64,000 bases of DNA. It comes from Monosporascus cannonballus. Taxonomy: Eukaryota > Ascomycota > Sordariomycetes > Xylariales. How positions within the stretch are numbered: the first letter of the stretch is position 1; every line of letters starts with the position of its first letter. Location: contig QJNS01000129.1 of assembly GCA_004154925.1 (NCBI GenBank), forward strand, positions 27,645-91,644, read 5' to 3'. The notes below the pieces were generated by a model. That model worked only from the letters and a program-made list of their open reading frames with translations. It was not told the DNA's origin and made no database searches. The translations under genes were made by a program, and so were the position numbers. Positions 46,901-58,827 of the stretch are shown here, piece by piece.

Positions 46901-49900
46901 TTGTTTTCTTTTTTTGTAAAATTTATCAAGGATATAATTATTTTGCTAAAATTTTGAATAAATTTCTTATAATAATTAACGAATCCAAAAAATGCCTATA
47001 TTTCCTTAACCATATTTGGCATTTAACATTCCATAACTGTAACGATTTTTTGGGGTCCATTTTAATATATCCTAAAGTAATAATATATCTCAGATATTTT
47101 ACTTTCTGTATATGGAACTAATTTTTTTCTACATTAACAAATAACCTTGCGTCCTATAAAGCTTAAAGAACCTTATAAACGTATCCTGCGTATATTTTTT
47201 CTATCTCCGAGAAAATGAGAATATCGTCGAGGTAGCATATAACGAAAATATCGAGGTATTTTCGTAATACATAATTTACCATCCGTTAAAAAGTTGCTGG
47301 TACGTTCGTAAATCCTATTGGTATAACTAAATATTTAAATAATCCGTATTTCGTCCTAAAAGTTATTTTCCATTTATGTCCTTTTTTAATTCTGATAAAA
47401 TTATATTTATCCCTAAGATTAAATATTATAAACTATTTGGTTCCGTAAAATCGGTTTTTTATTTCCGTAATTAAAGGTAATAATATTCGATTCTTAATAG
47501 TAATATCGTTTAATTATCGATAATTAACTATAAGTTGTAATTTTCCGTTTTTTTTGGATACGAAAAACATAAGATATCCTACGGGTAATTTCGAAGGTCG
47601 AATTTATCCTTTCTGTAACCGATCTTCCAAATATTTTTTGAAAGTACGTAATTCGTTTTCGCTGAAATTATAAATAAGGTAAAATTTCGTCGAAATTTTT
47701 TTTTAAGGATTATTTCGTAATCTTATTTATTATATTCTGGTAATTTCGTATCGAATTCCTTTTTGAAAAACTGTTCGTATTTGTAATATTATAATAATAT
47801 ATTAATTAGATTTTTTAATTCCTTAGGTTATTATTCTTATTATTTTAAATCGTTATTTAATTACCTTAATTATGCTTTAATAATAATAACGATGCGTTAT
47901 ATCCTTCTTTAATATCCATTCTTTTTCTTATATCGTATTCTTATGCCGGCATTCGTCGCCATCATTAATCGAATATTAAGATCTCCGTTTCCGTTTGTCG
48001 ACAGGGTATAAAAGGAACCTTACCTGGCCAGTTCTTCCGTCGATCAAAATTCCGTACTGGCGTATCTAGGGTAATCCTAAGATTATATCGTAATTCCCGA
48101 ATAGAATAATATCGAAATTAACCGTTTGGTATCGTTTTGGGATAAAAATCTCGAAATAATTAATTTTACGTATAATTTTTCCGTTATCGTAAACGAATTC
48201 TTAACTTTCGGCATTCGTCGTTATATAGGGTTTTAACTTATATCTCCATAGTAATTTGAACTTATTAACCATATCCAATGCAATATAATTTCCGCCTAAA
48301 GCTTTGTAATCCACCATTACGGTATATTAATACGTTCCGATTCGTATGTCCAAAGTAATAAGGTTATTAATGTTTTTTATCGTTACGTTTAAAGCCTTTT
48401 TTGGGAGTTCCCTTTAATTCCTCTAGGTTTCGTTATTTTGCAGCTTTTTTATAAGTAACTTTTTTCTTTTAATTTTTGTTTAAATCGGTTAAACCTTACT
48501 TATATTTCTTCGTTTAACGCGTTAAGCTGTTATATCTGTTATTATTGTCGGCATATTATTCCTTCGAATTATATTAATTATTCTTAATTTTCTTGCAGTT
48601 CTTTTTTTTTATCGAATAAATTATTTTTTTATGTTTACAACTGCATCTTATTATGCGTTATTTTGGCTATCGTTTTAAAGATTTCCTGTAAATTAATGTA
48701 TTTTTCTTTAATAACTTTTTTATAAGGATCTGTAATAAATGCCAATTAAAAATAAAGATCTGTAATAGTTTTTTAATAATGTTTTTTACCGTACGCTGGA
48801 TTAACTTTTTTTCCATTTGATAATTATATTATTTATAGTAATAAAAAGGGTCTTTTTGTGGGCACTACTTTTTTTCGGGCCAGTTCTTTATTTCGGCCAG
48901 CTGTTAAATATTTTCTGGGGCTATGGTTCGAAGCTGTCGATACCATTATTCGTCGTTTTTATTATGTCCGGTTCGATTTGGAAAGTTAAATCCCTTATAA
49001 TACATGCGGGTAATTTGTATGTAAATATGTTATTTTTATTTTTCGTAATCGGGATATTTTCGTTATCGACAGTACACAATATGCATTCTGCCGTATTAAT
49101 TAGGTATTTCGGGGCAAAATTTTTTTATTTAATTTCGGTATTCGTATAATTATCTTTATAATGCCTTTTGTTATATTTATAATACTTATCGAGCTAGCTT
49201 TTTGGCTTTTTGTATTCTTTATCGAATTTTTTATCGGAATAAGCCTGGTTAAACTTTTTATTTAAGGCCTAATACGTACTTGGCTTGGATTATGTTAATA
49301 GCCTTATTATCGTTTTTTTAATTATTCCTAGGTTGTTTTTCCGGTACAGGGGTCCAATTATTTTATTATGGCTTTTTAGGTTTTTTGCACTTATAGGCCT
49401 TATGTTCTATTTTGCCGTAATTAAAGCATTTAATCTGGCTTTAATCTTGTTTATGGGTAACGCCGAATTCCATAAGTCCTGGCGCTATTCCGTAAAAAGT
49501 AAAGGGTATATCTTTTTTCTTCCCCTAATTGGACTTATATCCCGAACGTAAGGTATATTATTTTTTTTTATCGTTTTTCAAATTATCGATTATTAATCTT
49601 GATTGCCTTTACGATATATTGGTTTAAGGTAATTAATCGTTCGATCCGAATAATTTCATTTTTTATATTATTTTTTAATTATTTATAAAATATATCGATA
49701 AAGGTATCAGTTTTGTTATTTCCCTATTTTACTTTAGTTATAAAATTTTTAAAGGTTACGGCATATTTAAACGTAAATTCTTTTTGTCGGAATTATAAGA
49801 ATTATTAAGCCGTTAATCGTTTTTTATCCGGATTGCCGAAATTATCGCGTATTTTGTTTTCGAAATTGGTATAAGTTAAAAAATTTTTATTAATAAAATC

Positions 49901-50676
49901 TTTTTTATTTACTTTTTTTATTTCCAGGAAATATCTTATAATAGGCTTAAATTAATTAACTGCATCTTTTATTAGGTATATTTTTATTATTAAAACCATA
50001 TCCGTTAGGTTATTAAAATTTAGGAAGCGAAAATAAATTCGTGCTTAAATTAAAAAGGTTTAAGGGTTACTTTTTTTATCGTAAAATTCTGGTTTTTTCG
50101 GCTTTATACGAACGAAAAAGGGTTAAGCAGGCGTAACCCTAAGTTATCGAACTTTCTTTTCCAGTTCCCGAATTTAAGCCTAAAGCTGTTAAATAAGGGT
50201 TTTTTAAGTGCTAGTTAATATTTTGACAGTATTAAATATTGCTCAGAATTTAACGGTATTACTAAATAAAAATTTGTAATATATAACGGCTAAATTAATT
50301 AATTAATTATTAAACTTTAAGTCGACGGGTTTATATTAATAAAAGTATTGTGGGAATCTAAGTAATGGATATAATAACGTATTACGTTTCGTAATACCAA
50401 AAGCGTTTTGGGTAACGATATTATATTACAAGTTAAAACTATCTAAATTATGGAAATAATAAGCGTATATATTCTTATTTTAACTTAAGCTGTTTAAGCT
50501 ATTCAAACCTTTAAAACCTTTAAATCCTTTAAGCCCTTCCGCTGGCTCAAGGGGCTTAAGGTGCTTGGCGCTTTGAGACCTTTGAACTAGTTACGTAACG
50601 TCTTGGCTAGGGTGGGACCCGTTCCTCTTGTGGTCCTGACCGTCCGGGAAGAAGCTAAGACCGTTAGGTCATAACA
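43965..50676 (-). mobile_element. E3: second reverse-oriented copy of the E0-family Gypsy element in E1
   Basis: 6712 bp. LTRs at 43965-44359 and 50282-50676, each 395 bp; target duplication ATTAT at 43960-43964 and 50677-50681. The minus-strand RT keeps the catalytic box in DIFVICYLDDILIFS (YLDD at 47234-47223), the best-preserved pol of the nest, though stops are frequent elsewhere. The plus-strand open frames at 46382-46576, 48817-49149 and 49285-49551 are antisense to pol. Near its 3' (left) end lies a plus-strand ORF opposite to pol, described separately. Confidence 0.9.
44451..44768 (+). CDS. Antisense small ORF of the retrotransposon (cysteine cluster plus coiled coil), partly RIP-altered
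   Basis: 105 codons from an ATG, on the strand opposite to pol, just inside the 3' LTR of E3. The N-terminus is basic (SGRIEKSRFRKY). A cysteine-containing middle follows (FFCFCYKKENTKCKVV). The segment YARYIYYGGLYDVFGPSE lies where a C-x2-C-x3-G-x2-C-D pattern would be expected if Tyr codons arose from Cys codons by RIP. The C-terminus is a Lys/Leu/Asn-rich heptad-like coil (KLLNEKNYLERKKKQVRK). Related relics sit at the same place in E2 (36421-37000, plus) and E0 (about 58290-57940, minus), so it belongs to the family. Function unknown. Confidence 0.6.
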   Translation: MSGRIEKSRFRKYINVLILLKRIKRFGFKIFFCFCYKKENTKCKVVRKSLKYARYIYYGGLYDVFGPSEIKYQKLLNEKNYLERKKKQVRKTLRAAANKLDRLQK

Positions 50677-53019
50677 ATTATCCACAAATTAATAAATAAA
50701 TAAAACTATTAAAAAATGCGAAATTCATATATAATAATATACGGAACGTATTTATCGGCCGTTTTTCATTTAAAGCCTTATATGGGTATTATTTAAGAAT
50801 AATAAAATACTGTTTATAAAGGTTTCAAAAAGAAATCTAAAAAGTTTAAAAAATATTTCGAAAAATTGGAGGTTATTCGTTAAATAATATGTAAATATTA
50901 AAAAAATAACGGTAGCCTAAAACAACTATTATAATTAATATTATATACTTATAGAACTCCAATTAAAATAATAAATAAATTTATTAATTAAAAACTTTAA
51001 GTTTAAAAATAAAGATTTTATATTTATTTATATCCTGATTATAATTACAAAGTAAAGAAGTTTTGAAACGGATAAAATAACCTTTTTATTAAATATTAAC
51101 GGATATATAATATATTTTTCATATTTTTGCTAAAACTGTAAGATAACCGGGAATCGGGTAACGTTTAAATAATATTACCGAACCTAATAAAAAAATAAGA
51201 AAAATAAGTAATAAAAAATATTATTTATTACCGAAATAACCGAAAATAACGCGAATATCTAATTAAATAAAAAAGCTGGCCTATTAAATATAATACGTAA
51301 AAGTTCCGAAAATATTTTAAATACGTATTTAATATATTACAACGTTACGAAAAAAAATTAAATACGTATATAGGAAATACGACAATTTACAAATTACAGA
51401 ATAATAACAGCCGGATTGGAAATTATTCGTCTAATAATTATAAAAATCATAAAAAATAATTCAAAACAAAATAAAAATATTAATATTAAAATATTATTTA
51501 ATGATATAATGATTTTTAAACCTTTAACAAATAATTACCTTATTATATATTAATCGGAAATTTATAAAAATATAAAAAAATTAAATTTTTATTTCGAAAA
51601 CAAAATTTCGTATTTAATTATTAAATTTTACGTAAATTAACTTTTAATAAACGTATTAAAAGAGTTAATATAAAAATATTAAAAAATAATTAAAAAATAT
51701 ATAACGGCAAAAAGTAAATATATTTATTAAACTTATTAGGCGTAAAACCCGGAAAAAATTTAAAAACGTTTTATTTCTTGCGAAAAACAAAGTCTAAATA
51801 ATTGGAATATAAATTGTTATTAATCGGAAATAAGCCGCCGTCTTCAAAACGTTTAATATATTTAGATTTAGTAATAATTTTGCTAAATAAAGCCATTTTT
51901 TAATTATAATTATTAATAAGTATTACAATTTCGTTAAAATGTTAAAAAAATAAACGAAAAATATTCGTAAACGGAAAACGTAACGATATAACGGTTTTCG
52001 AAAATTACTTTATTTATAAAAATATCTTAAAATTACGCCTAATTAAAAATTAATCGCGGAATAATAGGAAAAAAACCGTAATATTTACAAAAAAAACTTA
52101 AATTTATAAATTTATAAAATGGCATTAAAATTAGATTTCAATAGCTATAACGGATAATCGGAAATCGACTTTAGCTGTATTAAAAAACGATATTTTTTAA
52201 TAATAACCGTATTAAAAGCGAATTCGGCCTTACGAAAAACGTCAAGTCGACGACCGACCATAATTACGTCAGAACGTTCGTATTATGTATTTATAATACG
52301 AGCTTTTTCGAATTTATCAATTAACTCTTAATTATCGGTATCGAATTAAAACATTATTTAAACGGTACCTTTAAAAACGATCGGAATTTAAACAGAAATT
52401 AAATAAAGATATTAATAAATAAAAAATAATTATTTATTACGCGAAAAATCTTATAATAATAAGTAATTATAACGTAATTTAAGGTATCCGGAATTTAAAT
52501 ATAAATCGTACGGTAATCGAAACAACGTTATATTACATAAATATAATACGGCTTATTGCCGCCCGTAATATAATTAATATTCATCTTATTATCGATATCG
52601 AAAACATAATATTAAAGGAAATCCTAATTCTTCTTAATATTAAAATATTATTTCTTTTGGAATTTCTTACGAAAAAAAATATTACGAACGGAAATAATAC
52701 GCAAAATAAACAAAAAAAGCGAAATAAAAATAAAAAAACGGGAAACCGAACGGAACGCGTACGAAAAAAAATAGAAATATAGGCGCGAAAAAGAAGAGAA
52801 AAGGTAAATAAAATAAGGTTAAAAACGGATTATAATAAGGAATTAAACGGAACAATTTTAATTACATAATATAATACGTATTAATTATTATAACAATTAT
52901 TTATAATATAACATAATAATAAATTATCAGCAAATATACGTAACCAAATTTATAAAACGCGTTATATCAAATTAATAATTATATTATTAAAAATTAATAA
53001 CTTAAAAAAAGAAAATAAT

Positions 53020-53225
53020 TATAAAAATATAGCCTTTATAAGAATAAAATTGGCAACCGACCAGCCACCGATTAGCTAGCGACCTATTTATTAATATAAA
53101 TCTATTATCTGGCAGCTAATAGGAAACGCAAGATAGAAGTAACCTAATATATTTACTTCTTAAAATCTGTTTTACGACTGGTCGGAGATTACCTTACCTA
53201 GCTCATAGTTATCCATTATCTTACA
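53020..53225 (+). repeat. 3' LTR of E1 (206 bp)
   Basis: Same length as the 5' LTR at 32431-32636 and alignable without gaps, differing by transitions. Confidence 0.88.
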
Positions 53226-53660
53226 AATAAATGAAGAATATTTATTTCGAAATAACAGATAAATATAATAAAATATATGCTATATATTATAAACGACGTA
53301 AATATTTCGTATATAACGTATAAAGAATTATTTATTAACGTATTAAACGTATATATAAAAGAAATTGGATTTTTCTAATTTAACTGGAAATAATAAAATA
53401 AATAAACGATAATATCTATATTTTCGAATTATTATTTTGTAAAACGAAATTGATAATCAAATAATCTTATGAAATTAGCTAAAAATAATATCCGTAAAAA
53501 TACCTTTTTTGTTTTTATAACTGGTAAAATTATTAAACTGTAAAAAAGTTGCTTTAGCGTATCGTAAAGAAATATTGCTAAAAGGTTATTACAAATTTTT
53601 AGTTTTAATTAGTGTTTATCATGAATTTTTAAAAAAACATTTTTAACGATTTTTCGATAA

Positions 53661-54001
53661 TGTTACAGTTCTAAGTGGCACCTTATAAATATATAGGGCA
53701 AAACAAGGCAATTAGGGCATAACCTGATAACGTTTTACTTTTAATAATATAATGGCTAGACTTTTATTCTTTTGTGCCGTAACAGTTTGTCAGGTCCTTT
53801 ATGGGTTGTGCGTTCGATTCCTGGACTGGGTAGCTAACTTATTCCGCATGTAAGAGGTGCGTACGAGGCGGACTTTCTATCACAGTTCCAAATAGCACCT
53901 TATAGGTATATAGGACAAAATAAGGCGGTTAGAGCTTGACCTGATAACGTTTCACTTTTAGTGGTGTAATAGCTAGATTTTTGTTCTTTTGTGCCGTAAC
54001 A
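53661..54001 (-). mobile_element. Miniature LTR element (TRIM/SMART-like), 341 bp
   Basis: Two 124-bp direct terminal repeats (53661-53784 and 53878-54001) with TGTTAC...GTAACA ends flank a 93-bp internal segment. The target duplication GATAA is at 53656-53660 and 54002-54006. It has no coding capacity. The internal segment contains GCGTTCGATTCCTGGA, reminiscent of a tRNA T-arm. I set the strand to minus because the solo copy at 58360 lies the other way round; the true direction is undetermined. The right-hand repeat and the internal part carry fewer RIP changes than the host element. Such elements are known in plants and some fungi and move with enzymes of larger elements. Confidence 0.8.
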
Positions 54002-55079
54002 GATAATTTACTTAAAAGATTTATTTAAAAAATAACGAATTACAAAATAATCGATAAAATACTATACGTTATACAAAAAATAATATATTTAATAAAGAAA
54101 ATAGTTATAGACAAATTAAAAGAATTTAATATAATTTAAAACACAAATATATCGACAAACCTATTAAATATAATAACGTAATATATAATACGAAAAACTA
54201 TAAATAAAGTTCGATAAACCTAAAAAGAAATTAAAAAAAGTAACTTATAAGAAAGCTGTAAATAATGAAACTCTAAAAAATTAGAAAAACCTTGAAAAAA
54301 GGCTTTAAATATAACGATAAAAGCTGTTAATAATCTTATTATTTTGGAAATACAACTCGAAATATATTAATATATTACAATAATAAATTACGGAATTTTA
54401 GACGAAAATTATATTATATTGAATATTATTAATAAATTTAAATCATTATAAAAATATAAGTTAAAACCTTATACCGTTACGAATACTGAAGATTAAGATT
54501 TCGCTTACGCTAACGAAAAATCCTATTCAAAATTAATGATTTCGAAATCTTTATTTAAAGACGGTATTAAATAATTAATGTCAATATTATTTTCTTTGGA
54601 AATTACGATATAATCTTAAGGTTACTATAGATATACTAATACCAAATTTGAATTAATAAAAAGTTAATTAAGTAAAATTCATTTTATATCTCTTTAGAAA
54701 ATAAAAAAAATAAAAAGTTTTATATTCGATTAAAAATAACAACAAATATAAGTATAAGATTATAATAGATACGTTATTACCTAAAGAGATAAAATATAAA
54801 AATATAGAAAAGAAAACTTCGACGTGTTCTTATAATTAATAAAGCAAAATTTAAGCAATTAAATAACAATTTAAAATAATAATTTCAAAACTATAATTAA
54901 TATATTATTATAACACTATAAATATGAAGAAGTGTTTAAAAAAAAGCTTAATACAAAAGTATTAAAATATAACGAATAAAATTACGAATTTTTTTAAAAA
55001 AACGTTGATTTATAAAGTTTTATCTTATTTATAATTATAAAAGAAAAAGATTACGCATATTTAAAAAGAATATCTAAAA

Positions 55080-57100
55080 CTCGGTTGTAAAAATATTAAA
55101 TTTGATTTCTGAAATTATTTACAAGATACTTTTTATTTCGCTAATATTTTAAAAAAATAAACTATGATTTTCAAATAATTATTAACAACTAAGCGAAATT
55201 ACTATTAAAAATTAAATATTATTATCTTTAATTATTAAAATGCAAAATGGATTTTACGGAACTAAATAATTTATAATATTTGATTTTAAAAATAGGTCTA
55301 ATCTAATCAAAATCAAAAAATAAAAATAAAAATAACTTTTAAAACAAAATCTGGATTATTTCCATATTTAGTTATATTAATAACACTTACAAATATATTA
55401 GCAATTTTCTAACAAATAATAAATTATATATTAAAAAAGTACTTTAACGTTTTTATTATATACTATATTAACAACATTTTCATTTATTCGAAAACAGAAA
55501 AAGCATATATAAAATATATTTATAAAGTTCTTGAAGTTTTACAAAAGGCCAAACAGCTATTTAATACAAAAAATATTAATTCTATAAACAAAAAATAAAA
55601 TACCTGGCATATATTATTATTCTAAAATATATTAAACTAAATGCAACAAAAATCGCTATAGTTATAAAATAACAAATATTAACTGTAAAAAGGTACAGGC
55701 ATTTTTCGAATTTGCTAATTACTACTAAAAATTTATTTGAAACTTTAACAAAATTACCATACTTTTAATTTACCTTATTAAGAAAAAGAGTTTAAATAAA
55801 CGTTATAAACAAAAAAACGTTTTAAAAAATCAAAAATGAAATTATTAATAAACCAGTATTAATTATATGCGATCTAATATGTCTTGTTAAATTATAAACC
55901 GATATTTTAAATTATACGTTAAACGTAATAATCGAAGAGCAAAATAATTAAAGCAAATTATATTTTATTGTATTTGTTTCGTATAAATTAAAAAAAATCT
56001 TAGTTAATTACATTATTCCAAATAAATCGTTTATAGCTATTATTATGGCTTTTCGAAAATTCAGATATTTTCTTAAAGCGATTTTTTTTTCAGATACAAA
56101 TTTATACGAATTATTAAAACTTTATCTGTTTTACTATAACCAAAGAATTTATAAAATAATAATTACGATATATAAAGAAAATAACTAATTTCGATTTCAT
56201 TATTATTTATAAAAACGGTTTAAAAAATAACAAAATAAATGCCTTAAGTAAGCGATCAAATTTTAAAGAAAAATTGATTAAAGTTAAACACATAGTTTTC
56301 GATATTATTTTAGAAAGTATTTCCGCTTAAATCAAATTATAATAATACGGGTTATACTATATAATATATACTAAAAAATTAAAAAGTATATTAACAATTT
56401 ACTAGAAAATAAGAAAATAAATAAGTTATAGATTTTTTTTAAAAAAATATCAAATACATTTAATACGTAATATAAATATCAGTTATATAAATATTTCAAA
56501 AATTTAAAAACTTTTAAAATAATCTTAACGTATTTGTTATTTTCTTCAAATAAAAATAATAATTTAAAAAGTACAACGATAGTATAACTTTTATAATAAA
56601 GGTTAAATATAACGATATAAGTTATATAAAAAGTTATAATTATTACCGGTTTTACAAAAACTATAAAATTCGATTAATATGGAGTTTATTACTAAACTTC
56701 TTTTATCAAAAGCTGTAGTAACAAAAATATATTATAATAATATTTTCGTTATCGTCAACAGATTTACGAATTTTTTCCATTTGTTATTTTATTACGAAAA
56801 TACAAATACAAAATAAATAACAAGTATATATTTTTAAAAAATAATTTTAATATGTATAAATTATCATACGAAATTATTTTCCAGAAAAAAACCGTATTTA
56901 CTTTAAAATTGTAACAAAATCATATAATATAAATCGGTTTAAATTATAAATTATCTCACGTGTTTAAACTATAAATAAACGAACAAACGTAACATTTAAA
57001 CCAAGTAAGAAAAATATAGTTAAATCTTATATTAATTACAAACAAAATAATTAAGTTAACAAATTACCTATTATTTAATTAACTTATAACATTAATTATT
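55080..57100 (+). pseudogene. Reverse transcriptase, RNase H and integrase relic of E0
   Basis: Frames with many stops retain the order RT (YINN box at 55464-55475), a block like the GFANYY motif, RNase H, and integrase (VIVNRFTNFF). An LKYIGLYKIIEKI-like segment near 57385 corresponds to the region after integrase in Gypsy elements. Asp-to-Asn and Trp-to-stop type changes are as expected from RIP. Confidence 0.75.
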
Positions 57101-58300
57101 ACGAAAGTATTCAAATAATTCCAATATACGCATAGTTTAATTTTATACTCAATATTTATAAAAAACGTATTACGAATTTATTAATGTTAAAATAATGTTT
57201 ACATTAGAATAACTTAAATAATTATACTGAAAAATAAAAATAAAGTTAAAATTCGGACGTAATTATATAAAACAAATATTATAACTAAAAAAATTAAAAA
57301 ATTCTAATCTTTTAAAAAAGAAAAATAATTTACTTTACTATAAAAAATATTCAAATAAAAACACCCACCAAAAGTTTTAATCTTAAATATATCGGTTTAT
57401 ATAAAATTATAGAGAAAATCCTAAAACATAACTATTGATTAAAACCTTTACGTAAAATTAAATATTATCTAATTTTCTATATTTTTTTTACTTATTTTAA
57501 TAACAAATATATTTAAAATTTACACGTGATGAAATAATATAAGGGTAAAAAAACATTTGCGGACGAATTAAAAAAAAACTCTTCGATATAAAAATAGAAA
57601 GTAGGTTTATTTAATATCTAATTAAATAAACAAAAACCATGCGGATTTCGAAAACATCTAAAAATCCGCGAAAAATCTTATAAACTCCTAATATATATTA
57701 CCAAACTTTTATTAACGACGTCGAAAATATTCCAAAAAGCAATTAAATTAATAATTAATTAATCGATAATATTAAAGTTAACCTAATCGGTAAAAATTAC
57801 AACGAATATTAAAATAATTAATTCTGCTATTAATTACATTTATTTTCGCTTAAAATGTTCGAAATTCTCTTTTACCTCGGCACTTTTAAAATTATAACGG
57901 AATATTTCTATATTCTAATAATCAAAAATCCTCCGATACTTTTAAAAACAATCAATTTTATTAATAATAATATATAACGTTTTTTGAACTTGTTTTCATG
58001 TTTTAAGCGGTTCTTTTCCTTTAAATGTTTTTTATATTTAATTTTAAACAACTCGAAAATCATGTAAAAACCGCTATAACTAATATATCGCGTATATTTT
58101 TCGAAATCTCAAAAAGCTTTACAATTTACCTTTTCCTTTGTATAACGAAAGTAAAAAAACATAATAAAACCTCAATAAATAATTCGCTTTAATAAAAAAA
58201 CGTTAATACGTTTACGCAAACCAAATTTTTTAATACGACCGAATATAGTAAAATACAAAACGGAAGAAATTTACGAAATTTTTAAAAAGAAAAAAAATCA

Positions 58301-58827
58301 TATTATAACTTAATAAGTTTAACGGGTCAAAAAGCGGTCGGAACAAAAATAAAATTATATGTTACGACATAGAAGAACAAAAATCTAGCCATTACACCAC
58401 TAAAAGTGGAACGTTGTTAGGTCAAGCCTTGATCGTCTTGTTCTGCCCTATAATACTACAAGGTGCTACTTGGGACTGTGATATTATATTGGACGTAAAA
58501 TAAGTTACGTAACGGGCTTAAAGTTTTTAAGGGCTTCGACATCTTAAACCTATTAAATTATATAAAAAAATTTAAAAGCTTAAAATTTTTTTTAAAAAAA
58601 ATTAAACTTATTAAGTATTTTAAGCTAAGAATAAAATATATACGCTTATTATTTCTATAATTTAAATAATAACAATTTGCAATAAAATATCGTTATTTAA
58701 AGCGCTTTTAATATTACGAAACGTAATAAGTTTACTATATCTATTACTTAGATTTCTACAATACTTCTGCTAATATAAACCCGTACGACTTAAGTTTAAT
58801 AGTTAATTAAACCGCCTAGCCGTTATA
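58301..58827 (+). repeat. 3' LTR of E0, interrupted by a solo LTR
   Basis: 398 bp after subtracting 58360-58488. Strongly RIP-converted over its whole length, unlike the outer end of the 5' LTR. Confidence 0.85.
58360..58483 (+). mobile_element. Solo LTR of the miniature element (124 bp)
   Basis: Same 124-bp sequence as the terminal repeats at 53661 and 53878 but on the other strand (starts TGTTACGACATAG, ends GGGACTGTGATA). The target duplication TTATA is at 58355-58359 and 58484-58488. It interrupts the E0 3' LTR; the 5' LTR shows the uninterrupted sequence near 30960. Confidence 0.85.

Larger units (their letters stand above)
32431..53225 (+). mobile_element. E1: Ty3/Gypsy retrotransposon of a second family, inserted in E0
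   Basis: 206-bp LTRs at 32431-32636 and 53020-53225, both containing CCGACCAGCCACCGA and GGTCGGAGATTACCTTA. The target duplication AATAA is at 32426-32430 and 53226-53230. A purine tract (AAAAAAAGAAAATAA) precedes the 3' LTR. Excluding E2 and E3 with their duplications it is about 7.30 kb. Plus-strand relics in order: gag with a zinc-knuckle remnant near 33870-33925, reverse transcriptase at 34690-35330, RNase H ending at the E2 insertion, integrase at about 43740-43964 resuming at 50682, and about 2 kb after integrase with no recognised domain. RIP-degraded throughout. Confidence 0.88.
30910..58827 (+). mobile_element. E0: outer Ty3/Gypsy LTR retrotransposon, RIP-degraded, carrying all nested elements
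   Basis: The LTRs are 30910-31302 and 58301-58827 (the latter with a 129-bp insert). They start TATTAT (original TG) and end TTATA (original CA). The target duplication AGTCG is at 30905-30909 and 58828-58832. A polypurine tract (AAAAAGAAAAAAAATCA) precedes the 3' LTR. The plus-strand pol relic reads through stops: reverse transcriptase with IYYINNIFIYSKTEKAY (YLDD box degraded) at about 55464, the VFLGFANYY-like block near 55710, RNase H near 55900-56300, and integrase IFVIVNRFTNFF near 56741-56776. Minus the nested inserts E0 is about 6.64 kb, close to its relatives E2 and E3. Composition is extremely AT-rich with CpG kept. Confidence 0.9.

Noticed and set aside
48817..49551. Plus-strand hydrophobic open frames in E3 (and 40892-41170 in E2)
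   Set aside because: Antisense to the minus-strand gag-pol region; the hydrophobicity comes from T-rich RIP-altered sequence. Their similarity between E2 and E3 reflects the shared element.
30910..58827. Centromere or CRISPR-like array as explanation for the AT-rich block
   Set aside because: The block resolves completely into nested LTR elements with target duplications; no short regularly spaced repeats were seen. A centromeric location cannot be judged from this window.
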